A stretch of DNA of 20,386 bases from Paramecium sonneborni (taxonomy: Eukaryota > Ciliophora > Oligohymenophorea > Peniculida > Parameciidae): NCBI GenBank assembly GCA_905182985.1, contig CAJJDN010000054.1, forward strand, positions 466,195 through 486,580. Reading direction: 5' to 3'. The notes below the pieces were generated by a model. The model was not told the DNA's origin. It ran no database searches and was given only the letters and a program-made list of their open reading frames with translations. The position numbers and the translations under genes were made by a program. Positions 10,557 through 20,162 of the stretch are shown here, one piece after another. Positions within the stretch are counted from its first letter, which is position 1. Each line of letters starts with the position of its first letter.

Positions 10557-11156
10557 ATGAATACAGTTATTGAATAAAATAAATTAAAGAACTTAGCATC
10601 TTATATAAATGAAGAGGAAAAGAAATTTTAAAAGCATTTAGAAAAGACAGAAAAAACAAATTAAAAAAGAATTGATCTTGAAGAAGAAATTCATAAAATT
10701 TAATTAGAAATCATAAGTATAGTATAGTAATTCTATAGTTAGAGTAAAATCATTTAAAAGAAAAAGCAGAGAAACTTCAAAAGGATTATCCTTCACTAAT
10801 AGAAGATAAACAACATGAGCTTATTAATTTACAAAAAGATCTAGCATTAGCTACTGCTGCTAAAAAAGTAAAATTTTATAGAAACATAGGCAGCTTAATA
10901 AGAATATGATATATAAATTAAACATTTATAGTAATAGATTGCTGAGTTAAAAAGGGAAAAATAAGATTTGAAAAGAGAAAATTTAGGAAAATAAGAAAAA
11001 TAAACAGTATTGAGAAATGATTTATAAAAATTTGGAAAAGCATTACAAAGTAGAGAAAAACCACCAATTGAATATAAAATTTATAGTTCTTCTGGAGGTT
11101 TTGGATCACTTTATTAACCTTAAGAATAACAATAGTATTAAAATATGCTTTATTGA
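10557..11156 (+). CDS. Short coiled-coil protein
   Basis: The spliced product is 183 residues, from ATG 10557 to TGA 11154-11156. Introns at 10717-10742 (26 nt) and 10868-10889 (22 nt) are needed to keep the frame; with them removed the coiled coil runs on smoothly. From the start to about residue 150 the sequence is heptad-like and charged (INEEEKKFQKHLEKTEK, LKEKAEKLQKDYPSLIEDK, QIAELKREKQDLKREN). A non-coiled tail containing KPPIEYKIYSSSGGFGSLYQ and a Gln-rich end follows. There is no signal peptide or membrane segment. I do not recognise a family; the size and design would suit a subunit of a larger complex. It lies 63 bp after LTV1 and 51 bp before the next gene, all on the plus strand. 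Confidence 0.8.
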
Positions 11157-11207
11157 AATAATTGTTTAATTACTAAAGTATATTTAATTATATTGTCTTG
11201 TAACTTA

Positions 11208-12332
11208 ATGCAATAAGATCCATACAATTGGCCTTTCCCTCATCGTTAAGACCTTATGAGTCTTTCAACAATTAGTATTTAAAATACATAAAAATTTAGA
11301 GAACTAAAAAAGAGATTTAAACTATGAAAATAGATCTTAATCAACAATGACTATTTAAGGAATTGATGGAGCAGCTCCTAAATTAAAACCATACTAATAC
11401 TTAAATAAAGAATAATTTTGTAATAGAGATGATGACATTCCAGGAACTAAATCTCGACCATTGATTAGATCAAGCAATAGATTTGATAATTAATTAATGG
11501 TTGATGATATTAAAGGAACAAGACCTTAAGTTAATAAATTTTCAACAAATAGAGAACCAGTAAATCCACTTGAACCTGTTTATAAAATAGCATCTTATGA
11601 ATAAGCTGAACCAATTCAACCTAAATTCATTCGAGATAGCTATAATGTTTAAGATATTGAGGGAGCATAGCCATCATTCATTAATCAAAAATTAAAAAAA
11701 TAGCCAATTACAATGGAAGAGGTAGAAGGTTCACATCCGAAATAGCGTTTCTTACCTAAGGGTATTAATGTATTAAAGTGAAAGATTATGTTGATTCCTT
11801 ACAAGTTAAAGATATTAATAACGATTTATTACATAAATATGTTCGAAATACAAATCCTATAGATCCTGTTTATCCACATAGAGATGATGAAGGGTATAAC
11901 AGAATTTTAATAAATTAGCAATTTAGTTTAAATAGGTTTTATAGAAGGAAGCAAAACTAAACAGTTACATCCTGTAACAATAAATAAATTTGCTTCTTCA
12001 ATTCTAACCACATAAGATATTATTGGTGCATAAGCTGGTTCGCACTCATAACACTTTTTAAGAAAAAATGAAAGGAAAGACTATCGATAAACTAATAGTG
12101 TATCTGATATAGAAGGTGTGAAACCAGGATCACTTAAAAAAGGTATTGAAAGTAAAAGATACACAAATCCATTAATGCCTGCTTATTAAATGCCTGGAAA
12201 TAGTGAAATTTAGTAGTTTTATTTTATATAATTTTTAGCTCTATGAAACCAACAAGTGTATTTTAAAAAAATGCCAGTACATCAATGTTGACAAATGCAT
12301 AAAAAATGGATCTGTTTTTGCCTAAAAGTTGA
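11208..12332 (+). CDS. Protein with about eight DIxGAxP motifs and three NPLxPxY motifs
   Basis: The spliced product is 341 residues, starting MQQDPYNWPFPHRQDL at 11208; an in-frame TGA (11154-11156, the previous gene's stop) lies upstream. A short motif recurs: IDGAAP (residues 44-49), DIPGTKS (68), DIKGTRP (92), DIEGAQP (141), VEGSHP (164), FIEGSKT (220), DIIGAQA (246) and DIEGVKP (276). A second motif appears three times: NPLEPVY (111), NPIDPVY (200) and NPLMPAY (296). The rest is polar, rich in Asn, Arg and Pro, with no predicted membrane segment or coiled coil. It therefore looks like an extended linear-motif protein, possibly one that lies along a filament or microtubule; that is inference. 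Introns: 11275-11299 (25 nt), 11762-11784 (23), 11894-11918 (25) and 12213-12238 (26). The in-frame ATG at 11347 would miss the first exon. Confidence 0.82.
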
Positions 12333-12469
12333 TGAATTATTGATAAATTTTTTAATAATCTTACAAAAAAACATTATTTATTTAATACTATCAGAATTAA
12401 TTATAAAACAAAATTTTATCGAATTCTATAAAGTTTTAATTTCTATTACTATTTATTAATTAATATTTC
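12333..12469. promoter_or_regulatory. Intergenic spacer before the kinase gene
   Basis: This stretch of 137 AT-rich bases lies between the DIxGAxP gene stop and the first plausible kinase ATG. I see no gene or recognisable signal in it. The kinase frame has no TGA for some distance upstream, so the exact start is not fixed by a stop. Confidence 0.35.
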
Positions 12470-13538
12470 ATGAATTAAATGATGGAAAATGGATCTGATC
12501 AGGGGGCAATTTAAGCTGCCTTCCCTGGAGAATTTAGAAATTTAGCTCCTATTGGAAGAGGATCTTATGCAAAAGTTTATAGAGCAGAAAACAATGATGG
12601 AGAAATAGTTGCTATAAAAGTATTGATTTTTCAAATTAATAGGTTATAGATATAAAAAATATGTAAATGGAGATTATTCCATATATGAAGAATGAAATGA
12701 AATTATTATCAGAAAGTGATAATAAAAATGTAATCAAATTATTTAAAAGTCATCAATCTAATGAGAAATTAATTTTGATTCTTGAAGTACTTATTTAATA
12801 TTAAATTTTAGTATTGTTTTTTAGATGTAGAGTTTATGTTGAAAAGATATTATAAAGGAAAATTGCCTGATGATTTGGTTATTATTATTTTGAGATAACT
12901 TGCAAATGGACTTAGCTATTTGCATAAAAATAAAATCATTCACAGAGATTTAAAATTAGAAAATTTTGCTGTTCAATTAACAATATAGGATTAAAATAAT
13001 TTATAGAATAAAAATGATCTTACAGTATTTGAGAGAGCGACTTATAAATTAATTGACTTAGGATTAGCCAAGAAATTGGAGGATATGTAAGCTTAAACAA
13101 ATACTTGGGCAGGAACAGAATTAAATATGGGTATCAAATATAATTATAAATAAAGCTCCTGAAATATTAAATGAATAAAAATACTCTTTCCAAGCTGATA
13201 TGTATAGTTTAGGAGTCTGCTTATATTACATGCTTGTTGGTAAATATCCTTATTTTGATCCTACAAATAGAACTCCACTCTAAGACTTAATTAAATAAGA
13301 AAATGTTAATCTAAAATATATTAATAATATTTCATTAAGAAACTTAGTTGAAAAAATGCTTAAATATGATCCAAAATAAAGGCTTACCTTTTCTGAATTA
13401 TATTAACATGAATTTTTAAAATATAGATAAGGAGACTTAATGAACCCAATTGATCTAGAATTGGATTCTAATTAAATCATTTATTCTAAAAAAATTGAGG
13501 AATCATTTTATGAAGAATCCTAAATAAAGAAATAATAA

Positions 13539-13636
<98 letters not shown>

Positions 13637-14561
13637 CTAATAATAATAATACTAATAACTTTAATATTAAGAATACTCATAAATTCAAATATAATAAGTA
13701 TCTGAAAATTAAAGAAAAAGTTAAATTAAAACAATTATGAATACAGAACAGTAAGGATATTTCTATGATTTTCTGAACCCAACACCTGATACATAAATCT
13801 AAACTGATTCAGAGGCTAAAAAGAGTGAAATCAAAAATTTGTTTCCTTCTAATGTATATGATCCCAAAAAGAAACAAAATGATTAAATTATGCAACTCTA
13901 TCATATAAGAAATTAATATACAGCTCTAATGAAATTGGCTGATTATCTTGAACAACTAATACCAATAGTTAATGACTCTAAACTTACTTTCATTACAATG
14001 AAATCTAAATTTAACATGTATATTGAATATTTAAGAATGATTTCAAAACAACTTTACAAAAAATTAAAGCAAAGATTTTAATTCTTTTAATAAACTTTAG
14101 GATCATTTGATAGATTTTAGTTATTAGAAAAGTAAGTGATGATTGAAGATTAACCAAAACTTGAAAAAGTTCAGCTTAGAGAAGGAAATAGCGAAGGAAT
14201 TTTTAATTGGGTTAATAAAAATGTTTTTAAGAAAATTCAATGTGAACCTTGTGACTCATTGAACTTTAATAAGCAATATTAAGAAATCAATATTGAATTA
14301 TATCAAGAATTGTTAAAGATGTTATAAGATTCATTTTATAAATATGAGGATGATTCGGATCTTTAATTAAAAAGAATTAAATGTTTACTTTATTTATTAA
14401 TGATAAATACAGCTAGATCTAGAGTTTTATTTTAGGTAGAGTTATAAAATGTCGATTACAAAGCTGAAGAACTTTTATTAACTAAGGCTCGTGATGAACC
14501 AGATGCACTATCAGAAAAAGTCACTAATATTTTAGCTTAATATAATTTAAATTATTATTGA
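12470..14561 (+). CDS. Ser/Thr protein kinase, ULK/Atg1-like, with polyglutamine tract
   Basis: The spliced product is 672 residues from ATG 12470, or 669 from ATG 12479; both starts are possible. An N-terminal protein kinase domain spans about residues 20-320. It has the Gly loop IGRGSYAKVYRA, Lys in EIVAIK, the catalytic loop IIHRDLKLENFAV, DLG in place of DFG (LIDLGLAKKL), and an activation-loop end AGTELNMAPEIL followed by ADMYSLGVCLYYMLVGKYPY. Catalytic Lys, Asp and Asn are all present, so activity is plausible. After the kinase domain comes a Gln/Tyr tract (about residues 330-375). A helical C-terminal region of about 250 residues follows, which might correspond to the Atg1/ULK C-terminal domain, but this is a weak call. 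Introns: 12620-12642 (23 nt), 12787-12811 (25) and 13131-13155 (25). Ciliates have many expanded kinase families, so the ULK assignment rests on general resemblance only. Confidence 0.88.
13533..13658 (+). repeat. TAA microsatellite coding Q8-Y-Q20-Y-Q4-Y-Q4-Y-Q2
   Basis: This is a tract of in-frame TAA triplets broken at regular points by TAC. Read with the ciliate code it is polyglutamine with single tyrosines: Q8 Y Q20 Y Q4 Y Q4 Y Q2. No CAA or CAG codon occurs in it, so it is a pure trinucleotide repeat with T-A-C interruptions. It sits between the kinase domain and the C-terminal region. The opposite strand gives a meaningless poly-Ile frame. Confidence 0.95.
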
Positions 14562-15357
14562 TCAGTTTAGCAAAATCTTATTTGATATAATTTTAATTAT
14601 TCTTTTCTGAAAAACAAAATCTATTTATCAAATGGATTTTTTTAAATTATTGTTATAAATGAAATATTAAGAGATTATAAGAGATATCTAAACAAATGAT
14701 CAATTTTGTTATTTCTCAAGTTTCATTGAAGAATTTTTAGTGTAACTTGTTTAACCCTATCAATAATTCAACTCTACTTGTCTCATAAATAAAACCTTTA
14801 ATTTCATCCCTTTCTGATATAACTAAATTATTAATAATTTTAGAATTCGTTTATTCATTTTCAGATTTAATTAAGTTCGAATAATCAAATCATTAGAATT
14901 ATGATAATTAAAATGATTAAATATCAAGACTATTATTTATTGCTTATAAAGTTATAGCTTTTAGTTAAGAATCCAATATTATTTACTTTTGGAATGCAAT
15001 TTACAGTGGACTTACTTATAATAAACTTAAAGAGAACTATCAAATGGAGAATAAATTACTATAGATTATTTATCTACAAATTATTCTACGATATATTTTT
15101 AGAATACATTACACAAGGAATAAATTATTAAACTTAAAAAAACATAGTAAGATAGAATAGCTTTATCTCATAATCCAATTTTTGGGTTTAAATTTTCTTA
15201 GAATAAGAGGTTAATCTCAAGCTAATATCTTTATTATATAAAAATAGTTTAAATTGTTTGAGTGTATAAATAATGGAGAACAATTTAGGATTATTCATCA
15301 GATCAAAATTAATTATGATTATTCATGCATAGTTTTATATAAAAAATTATATCTCAA
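14562..15357 (+). other. Unresolved AT-rich stretch with competing open frames; possible gene
   Basis: No model can be fixed here. On the plus strand, ATG 14632 opens a frame of 61 codons to TGA 14815-14817 that reads like coding sequence (MDFFKLLLQMKYQEIIRDIQ). A different frame is open from about 14730 (first ATG 14901) to TGA 15372-15374. It gives at least 157 residues with hydrophobic stretches and would overlap the 3' end of the coiled-coil gene by 17 bp. A third frame runs from ATG 14696 to TGA 15509-15511 (271 codons) but overlaps that gene by about 150 bp. No intron of normal size joins the first frame to either of the others. It could be a diverged gene, a pseudogene, or chance openness, which is common when only TGA stops. 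Confidence 0.35.
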
Positions 15358-17958
15358 TCATATATTTTCTTTGAAAAGTCGACTTATTGAAGTTTAACTT
15401 CCTTTTATATCTATATTTTCTTTATATAAAGAGGATTTTCTCACCTCAAAATAGGTAGACTCCTAATATATTTAATATTAATTTATTACTTTAATATTCT
15501 TTAAATCTTGACCTCTCCTTTTATAAGCATCAAACTCTGCTTGAAGCATCATTAAATCTTCTTGAACTCTATGATAATCCTTATTTAAAATTGAAAATTT
15601 TTATCTCCATGTTTCCACTTCATTTTATAGATAACTGTTTCTCTCTTCTAAATTGGATAGATCAAAATTATTATTTTATTCGATTAATCTCATTTAAGAA
15701 TCCATCTCTACTAATTACATTTATTTAATTTTAAGTTCTTCTAATAATTTATCTAACTTAAATCTTAGAGAACTTTCAGATTCAATCTTATTTTCTAATT
15801 CTTTTTATAAATTTTTTGTCTAGAAATTTGTTTACTCATTCAAGAATTTCAGTTGTTACTCTACATCTTATAAATGAGATATTTATTCTTATTAGAAATG
15901 ATTTTTTTTATTTAATTCTTCTACTAAAGAAAGCTAATATTTAAGATCATTTTTTAGACTATCAATTTACTTGATATTTTAATCTAATTATTCTTGCAAC
16001 TATTTTAATTTAATATCTTATTTTTAACTATTTAAAAGTTCACTTTCTTTCATTTTTTTTATATTATCTTCAAGATGAGATAATTTATTCTCTAGAGAAT
16101 TTATTTATCCCTATTATTAATTATTTTAATTTCCTAATCTTTCTAACTCAAAACATTAAAGCAATATTTATTCTATTAATTTTAGTTTTTCTTATTTTAA
16201 AGATTCTTCACTTAGTAGATGATTATTATTTTGTGATTATAATTTAGTAATTTATTCTTATGAATTTTATTATAGACTTAAAAGTGATTATTCAAACTCT
16301 TTATTTTTTAAGAGAAGATTATCTTTCTCTATTCTAAATTAATTTAATTCTTCATTTAACTATTATTTCAAATTTTCTATTTATTTCTGTTATGTTTCTG
16401 CATCATTTTATGATGATTTAATTTAATTTTCTAATTCATTATTTTTACTTTCAACTTCATTCTTCTGTTATTGTAATTGGCAAATCTGATTTTATAATTA
16501 TCTATTTAATTCAATTGAGAATTCTAATTTTTATTCAAATTATAATAGACTTTCTGTTTTTAAGTTTATATCAACTATTAATTCAGTATTTTATTTTTCT
16601 AATTCATTTAATTGTTATTACTAAAATTTTAGCTGTTCATTATAATTATTTTAATTAGTTTTTGTTTATTATAACTCTTCAAAAAGATGATTTAGTTGAT
16701 TCGTTTTTTCATCTAATTAAATTATTATAACTTAATTTTTATCATTCAAATCATTAATTTCTTTAGTTTTATCTTCTAATTCTACTTATTTTTATTATAA
16801 TTGGTTAAGCAATGCTGTTTTTTCCTATTTAGTTATTTCATGTTCAGAGTCTTTATTTATAACTAAATTTTAATGATCTTAAGTTTATTAAAACAATTAA
16901 CTTTATAAAATTTCATTAGCTTGATCATTAATAATTACTTGCTGATTTAATTAAAAATTTGATTCTTTTTAATGATTTAATTCATTTTCAAGTTAATGGA
17001 TTTTATCATTTAAATTCATTAAATCTTTCGAAAACAAATTAATTTTTTCCTCTTACAATTTCTCGTTTTATTATGATTAAACTAATTTGTTTTCTAAAAG
17101 TTCCAAATTTTCTCTAAAAGTTTACAGTAAAGAATCTTTTTAAGCAAGCAATTGCTAGGTTTATGTATCTTTTTGATTAATTTCAGATTTAAGTTCATGA
17201 ATAATATTATTAGAGAATACGAGATCTTATTCATAATGATTGAATCGTGATTATAAATCAGAAATCTCTTGATTTCTTTCCTCAATTACATTTTGCCCAA
17301 CTTATAATTGTTTTTCATAATCTTGTAATCTGAATAACTATTATGAAATGATTTAATTTTTATCTTCAATTACATATTGTAATCTTTCAATTTCAGTTGT
17401 TAAAAGAGCAATTTTATTTTCGAGTACTTCTTGCTATTTTAACTGTGAAGTTATGAATCTAATTTAATCATCTTAATATTGGAACTATGATTTAAATGTA
17501 TTAAGTTCAGAATTTAAATAAGAAACTTCATGTTTATGATTTTTTTAGGTTTCTTCTAGTAATTTTCTAATACTTTCAATTTCAATATTTGTAGTAATCC
17601 AAGTTTATTATTCACTTTCATATTTTTCTATCTAATCATCAAAATCATTTTAAAGATCAATAAGTCTTTGATTTAATTTATTATTTTCTGAAGTCAATTA
17701 TTCAATTAAAGTTTCCTACAATTAATATAAACTTACATGTCCTGAGCATTTTTTTTCTGTACATAATTTGACAGTACGAGTTTCTATAACTGGTCTGTAT
17801 GTAGTAGTAGTAACAGTTGTTTTAGGCCTCGATTAATAAGTAGTAACCTTTGCCAATCTACCACAAGAATCATGTCTTTTATCTCTTGGAGGAGAATTGA
17901 CAACTCTAGTTGTAGCAATAGTCTGAGTTTAAAAAAATTTAGGAGATTATGGTCTCAT
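15358..17958 (-). CDS. Long coiled-coil protein (about 850 residues)
   Basis: A single frame runs from ATG 17958-17956 to TGA 15360-15358 with no internal TGA. The first 75 or so residues form a basic, Ser/Thr/Arg-rich head (VVNSPPRDKRHDSCGRL, then a TTVTTTTYRPV stretch and KKCSGH). Almost everything after it is heptad-like coiled coil rich in L, E, Q, N and K, for example LIEQLTSENNKLNQRLIDLQ and QLQNQICQLQQQKNEVESKN. It ends with a short polar tail. Two possible small introns are in frame and free of TGA, at 17716-17736 (21 nt) and 15463-15489 (27 nt); with both removed the product is about 850 residues. I cannot name a family. Long coiled coils of this kind are frequent in basal bodies, cell cortex and Golgi tethers. 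The start is 47 bp from the divergent C2-protein gene. Confidence 0.85.
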
Positions 17959-18005
17959 TAGGAGAGAATTCGTTAAATTTATTAATAATTTTTAATACAG
18001 TTAAC
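17959..18005. promoter_or_regulatory. 47-bp divergent spacer
   Basis: The spacer between the divergent starts of the long coiled-coil gene and the C2-domain gene is 47 bases, almost all A and T. Both promoters must be very short or reach into coding sequence. No element is recognisable. Confidence 0.4.
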
Positions 18006-19466
18006 ATGAATAAAGATGAAATAATGAAATAAGCAGTTCACATCTTTAATAAATTATCTACAGACTAATAATAACCTATTAGTAAAGAAAATTTATTAAA
18101 ATTCTTGGATTCATAGTCAAATTAAGAATATGATAGAGGTCTTTTTGAATAGATGTATGAAAAAATTATCAAAACTGGTTCTCAATAAATTACTATATAG
18201 AAATTCATAACAATTTTAATAGAAGCATTAAAATCATTAGAAAATAAAATATCCAATATTTAAACATAAATATAAAAACAAACAAAACTATTAGAAGACG
18301 ATAAATAAATATTAAATCAATTATAGTCTTAAGAAAAGTTCAATTCTTTAAAAATTTCTTTAGACAGTAAAATTAGAATTACTGTTCATGATGCTAATGT
18401 TAAATTTCCTGGTAATGGTCCTATAGCTGTAATTTTGGGATGTGATAATATAATATAATCTACAAGAACTGTAAGCAGGTAAAATCTAGTTTGGGAAGAA
18501 AAATTTGAGTTTGATATCAAAACGGGGAAAGAAGAAATTTATATTGTTATTTTAGATTAAGATTTGAAAGATAGATAGGAGATTGGAGGATAAACAACAA
18601 TAAATTTATAAGATTACTATGATCAAAAACCACAAGAAAAAACTCTAGAATTAAAAGACAAATATAATGTTGTTACATATTCAACAATTAGAGTCAGAGT
18701 TTAATGGATACATTCTTATGTAATAATTTGTTTATGATAGACAAAATTTTATAATGAATCTATTTAAGAATAATCATAAAATATAAAAAATCTTGAAAAA
18801 GATCTAAATGAATATAAAACTTATGTTAAACTTTTGATCCTTCCTTTTGAAGAACATAAAGATAAACCATAAAAAAATATGTTAAGTGAATATTCTACTG
18901 CTTAACACATATAAGAAAATTAACTTATAAACAATACTTCTAATTTATAAGAACTAAAATTTGCATTCATTTTATCCTTGATTTATTTATTTGCCACCAT
19001 TTTTGCAAATCTTTTTAAAACTTAATTTTTGGATGTAAATTCTAATATCTATTATAGTCTATTGTAGTTTTCTAAAGTTTAATCTATTATTTAGATAATG
19101 ATAAATTGTAATAGCAATTACATATTAAAGTAATTTCTTTAATGCTTGCATTCTCTCTTATTCTTGATACATTTTGGCTCATCATTTATACCAAACCTTG
19201 GATATCTAATGATGTATTGTTTTTTTAAATAGAACATGCTTTTCAAATTTATGAAGTCATTACACAATACATATTGTTCGGAATTAAAGTAAATATCATA
19301 AATTTATTAGATTATTTTAATTTATATTTATGCTTACATTTATTATTCTGATAATCATACAAAAAGTACTGATTAAGTGTTTTCTCAAAATCAAATCAAT
19401 AATAACAATCAATTTGAAAAAAATACCATCACAAATTCAAATTATTAGGTTTAGCAATAATTCTGA
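18006..19466 (+). CDS. C2-domain protein with C-terminal transmembrane segments
   Basis: The spliced product is 464 residues. Residues 1-75 are helical and loosely EF-hand-like (IFNKLSTDQQQPISKENLLKF, then FEQMYEKIIKTG), without clear Ca2+ loops. A short coiled coil follows (LENKISNIQTQIQKQTKLLE). A C2 domain spans about residues 120-238: KIRITVHDANVKFPG, LVWEEKFEFDI, IVILDQDLKDRQEIGG and TIRVRVQWIHSY. The DxD pair of one Ca2+ loop is present, but the later Asp appears to be Glu, so Ca2+ binding is uncertain. After a charged linker come hydrophobic helices: FAFILSLIYLFATIFANLF (about 311), a segment around SIVVFQSLIYYL, VISLMLAFSLILDTFWLIIY (about 361), and one spanning ITQYILFGIK to ILIYIYAYIYY. 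Introns: 18720-18740 (21 nt, contains TGA), 19035-19057 (23) and 19289-19310 (22). The layout, C2 first and membrane helices last, recalls MCTP-type tethers but with one C2; a membrane-contact or traffic role is inference. Confidence 0.85.
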
Positions 19467-20162
19467 ATTAAGTCTATTCAATTTTTATAAATAATAAAAT
19501 AACTTTTTTTTAATTATTCTATATCTATATTGAATAAAAAATTAGATAGTTTCCTTTTTCTAGATTATAATCGTCATAGTCTTAAAACGGAATCTAATAA
19601 ACATTAATTGATGAATTAAGTAATTGAAATCTTAATTTTTTTTTTTTGGCTAATCTTAAATATAAATTATTTTTTTATTTTTAAAATTCTTCATGAATAG
19701 TTGAATCATTAGTTTCAGTATTTTTTTCAAATTATCCTACAATATTCTCACAGACTCTTTCGTTTACTTTTTAAACCTCTTCCTTTTAATTTAAATGAAC
19801 GATTTTCTTTAAATTATAATTTTCTATTGGTATTTTAGGAAACTCCAATTAGTTGGCCATTATTAAATTTTTTAAGATATCATCTTACTCCTATTTACTT
19901 TTTCTTGCAATATATTATAAAAATTGATGTTATTTATCAAAAAAATAATATGTGATTGGATCCATTTAGGAATCATAATATGATACTATTACTGCATACA
20001 TTTAAGTCATTTTAACCAACTAAATCCTTAATCAAAAACTCACTTACATACTTCATCCATGCATATATCTTCTTTTGTGGCTTTTTCTTCATATTTTAAT
20101 AAAACACAATAAAATTGCTTTGAAAGTGGTCTTTTGAAGGCTCTATCATCAAAAGTTTTCAT
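19429..20162 (-). CDS. Unrecognised protein with basic C-terminal part
   Basis: The model has 233 residues from ATG 20162-20160 to TGA 19431-19429 with one 32-nt intron (20020-20051) that restores the frame and removes an in-frame TGA. The N-terminal half reads FKRPLSKQFYCVLLKYEEK, then after the junction MYAVIVSYYDSQMDPITYYF and HQFLQYIARKSKQEQDDIL. The second half is polar, with a Lys-rich patch (RLAKKKKLRFQ) and a hydrophobic near-terminal stretch (VILLFIKIEQ). I recognise no domain. The end overlaps the 3' end of the C2-protein gene on the other strand by 38 bp, so either the two genes overlap or the C-terminus of this model is wrong. The frame is also open upstream, with in-frame ATGs at 20195-20193 and 20345-20343, so the start is uncertain. 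Confidence 0.65.

Noticed and set aside
11347..11349. ATG 11347 as the start of the DIxGAxP protein
   Set aside because: The frame continues upstream through a typical 25-nt intron to ATG 11208, adding a plausible N-terminal exon that begins just after the previous stop.
13486..13680. A minus-strand frame of almost pure isoleucine
   Set aside because: It is the complement of the TAA polyglutamine tract in the kinase gene and has no biological look of its own.
14696..15511. A 271-codon plus-strand frame as a firm gene
   Set aside because: It would overlap about 150 bp of the well supported coiled-coil gene on the other strand, and another frame in the same stretch looks equally good. It is kept only as part of the unresolved region.
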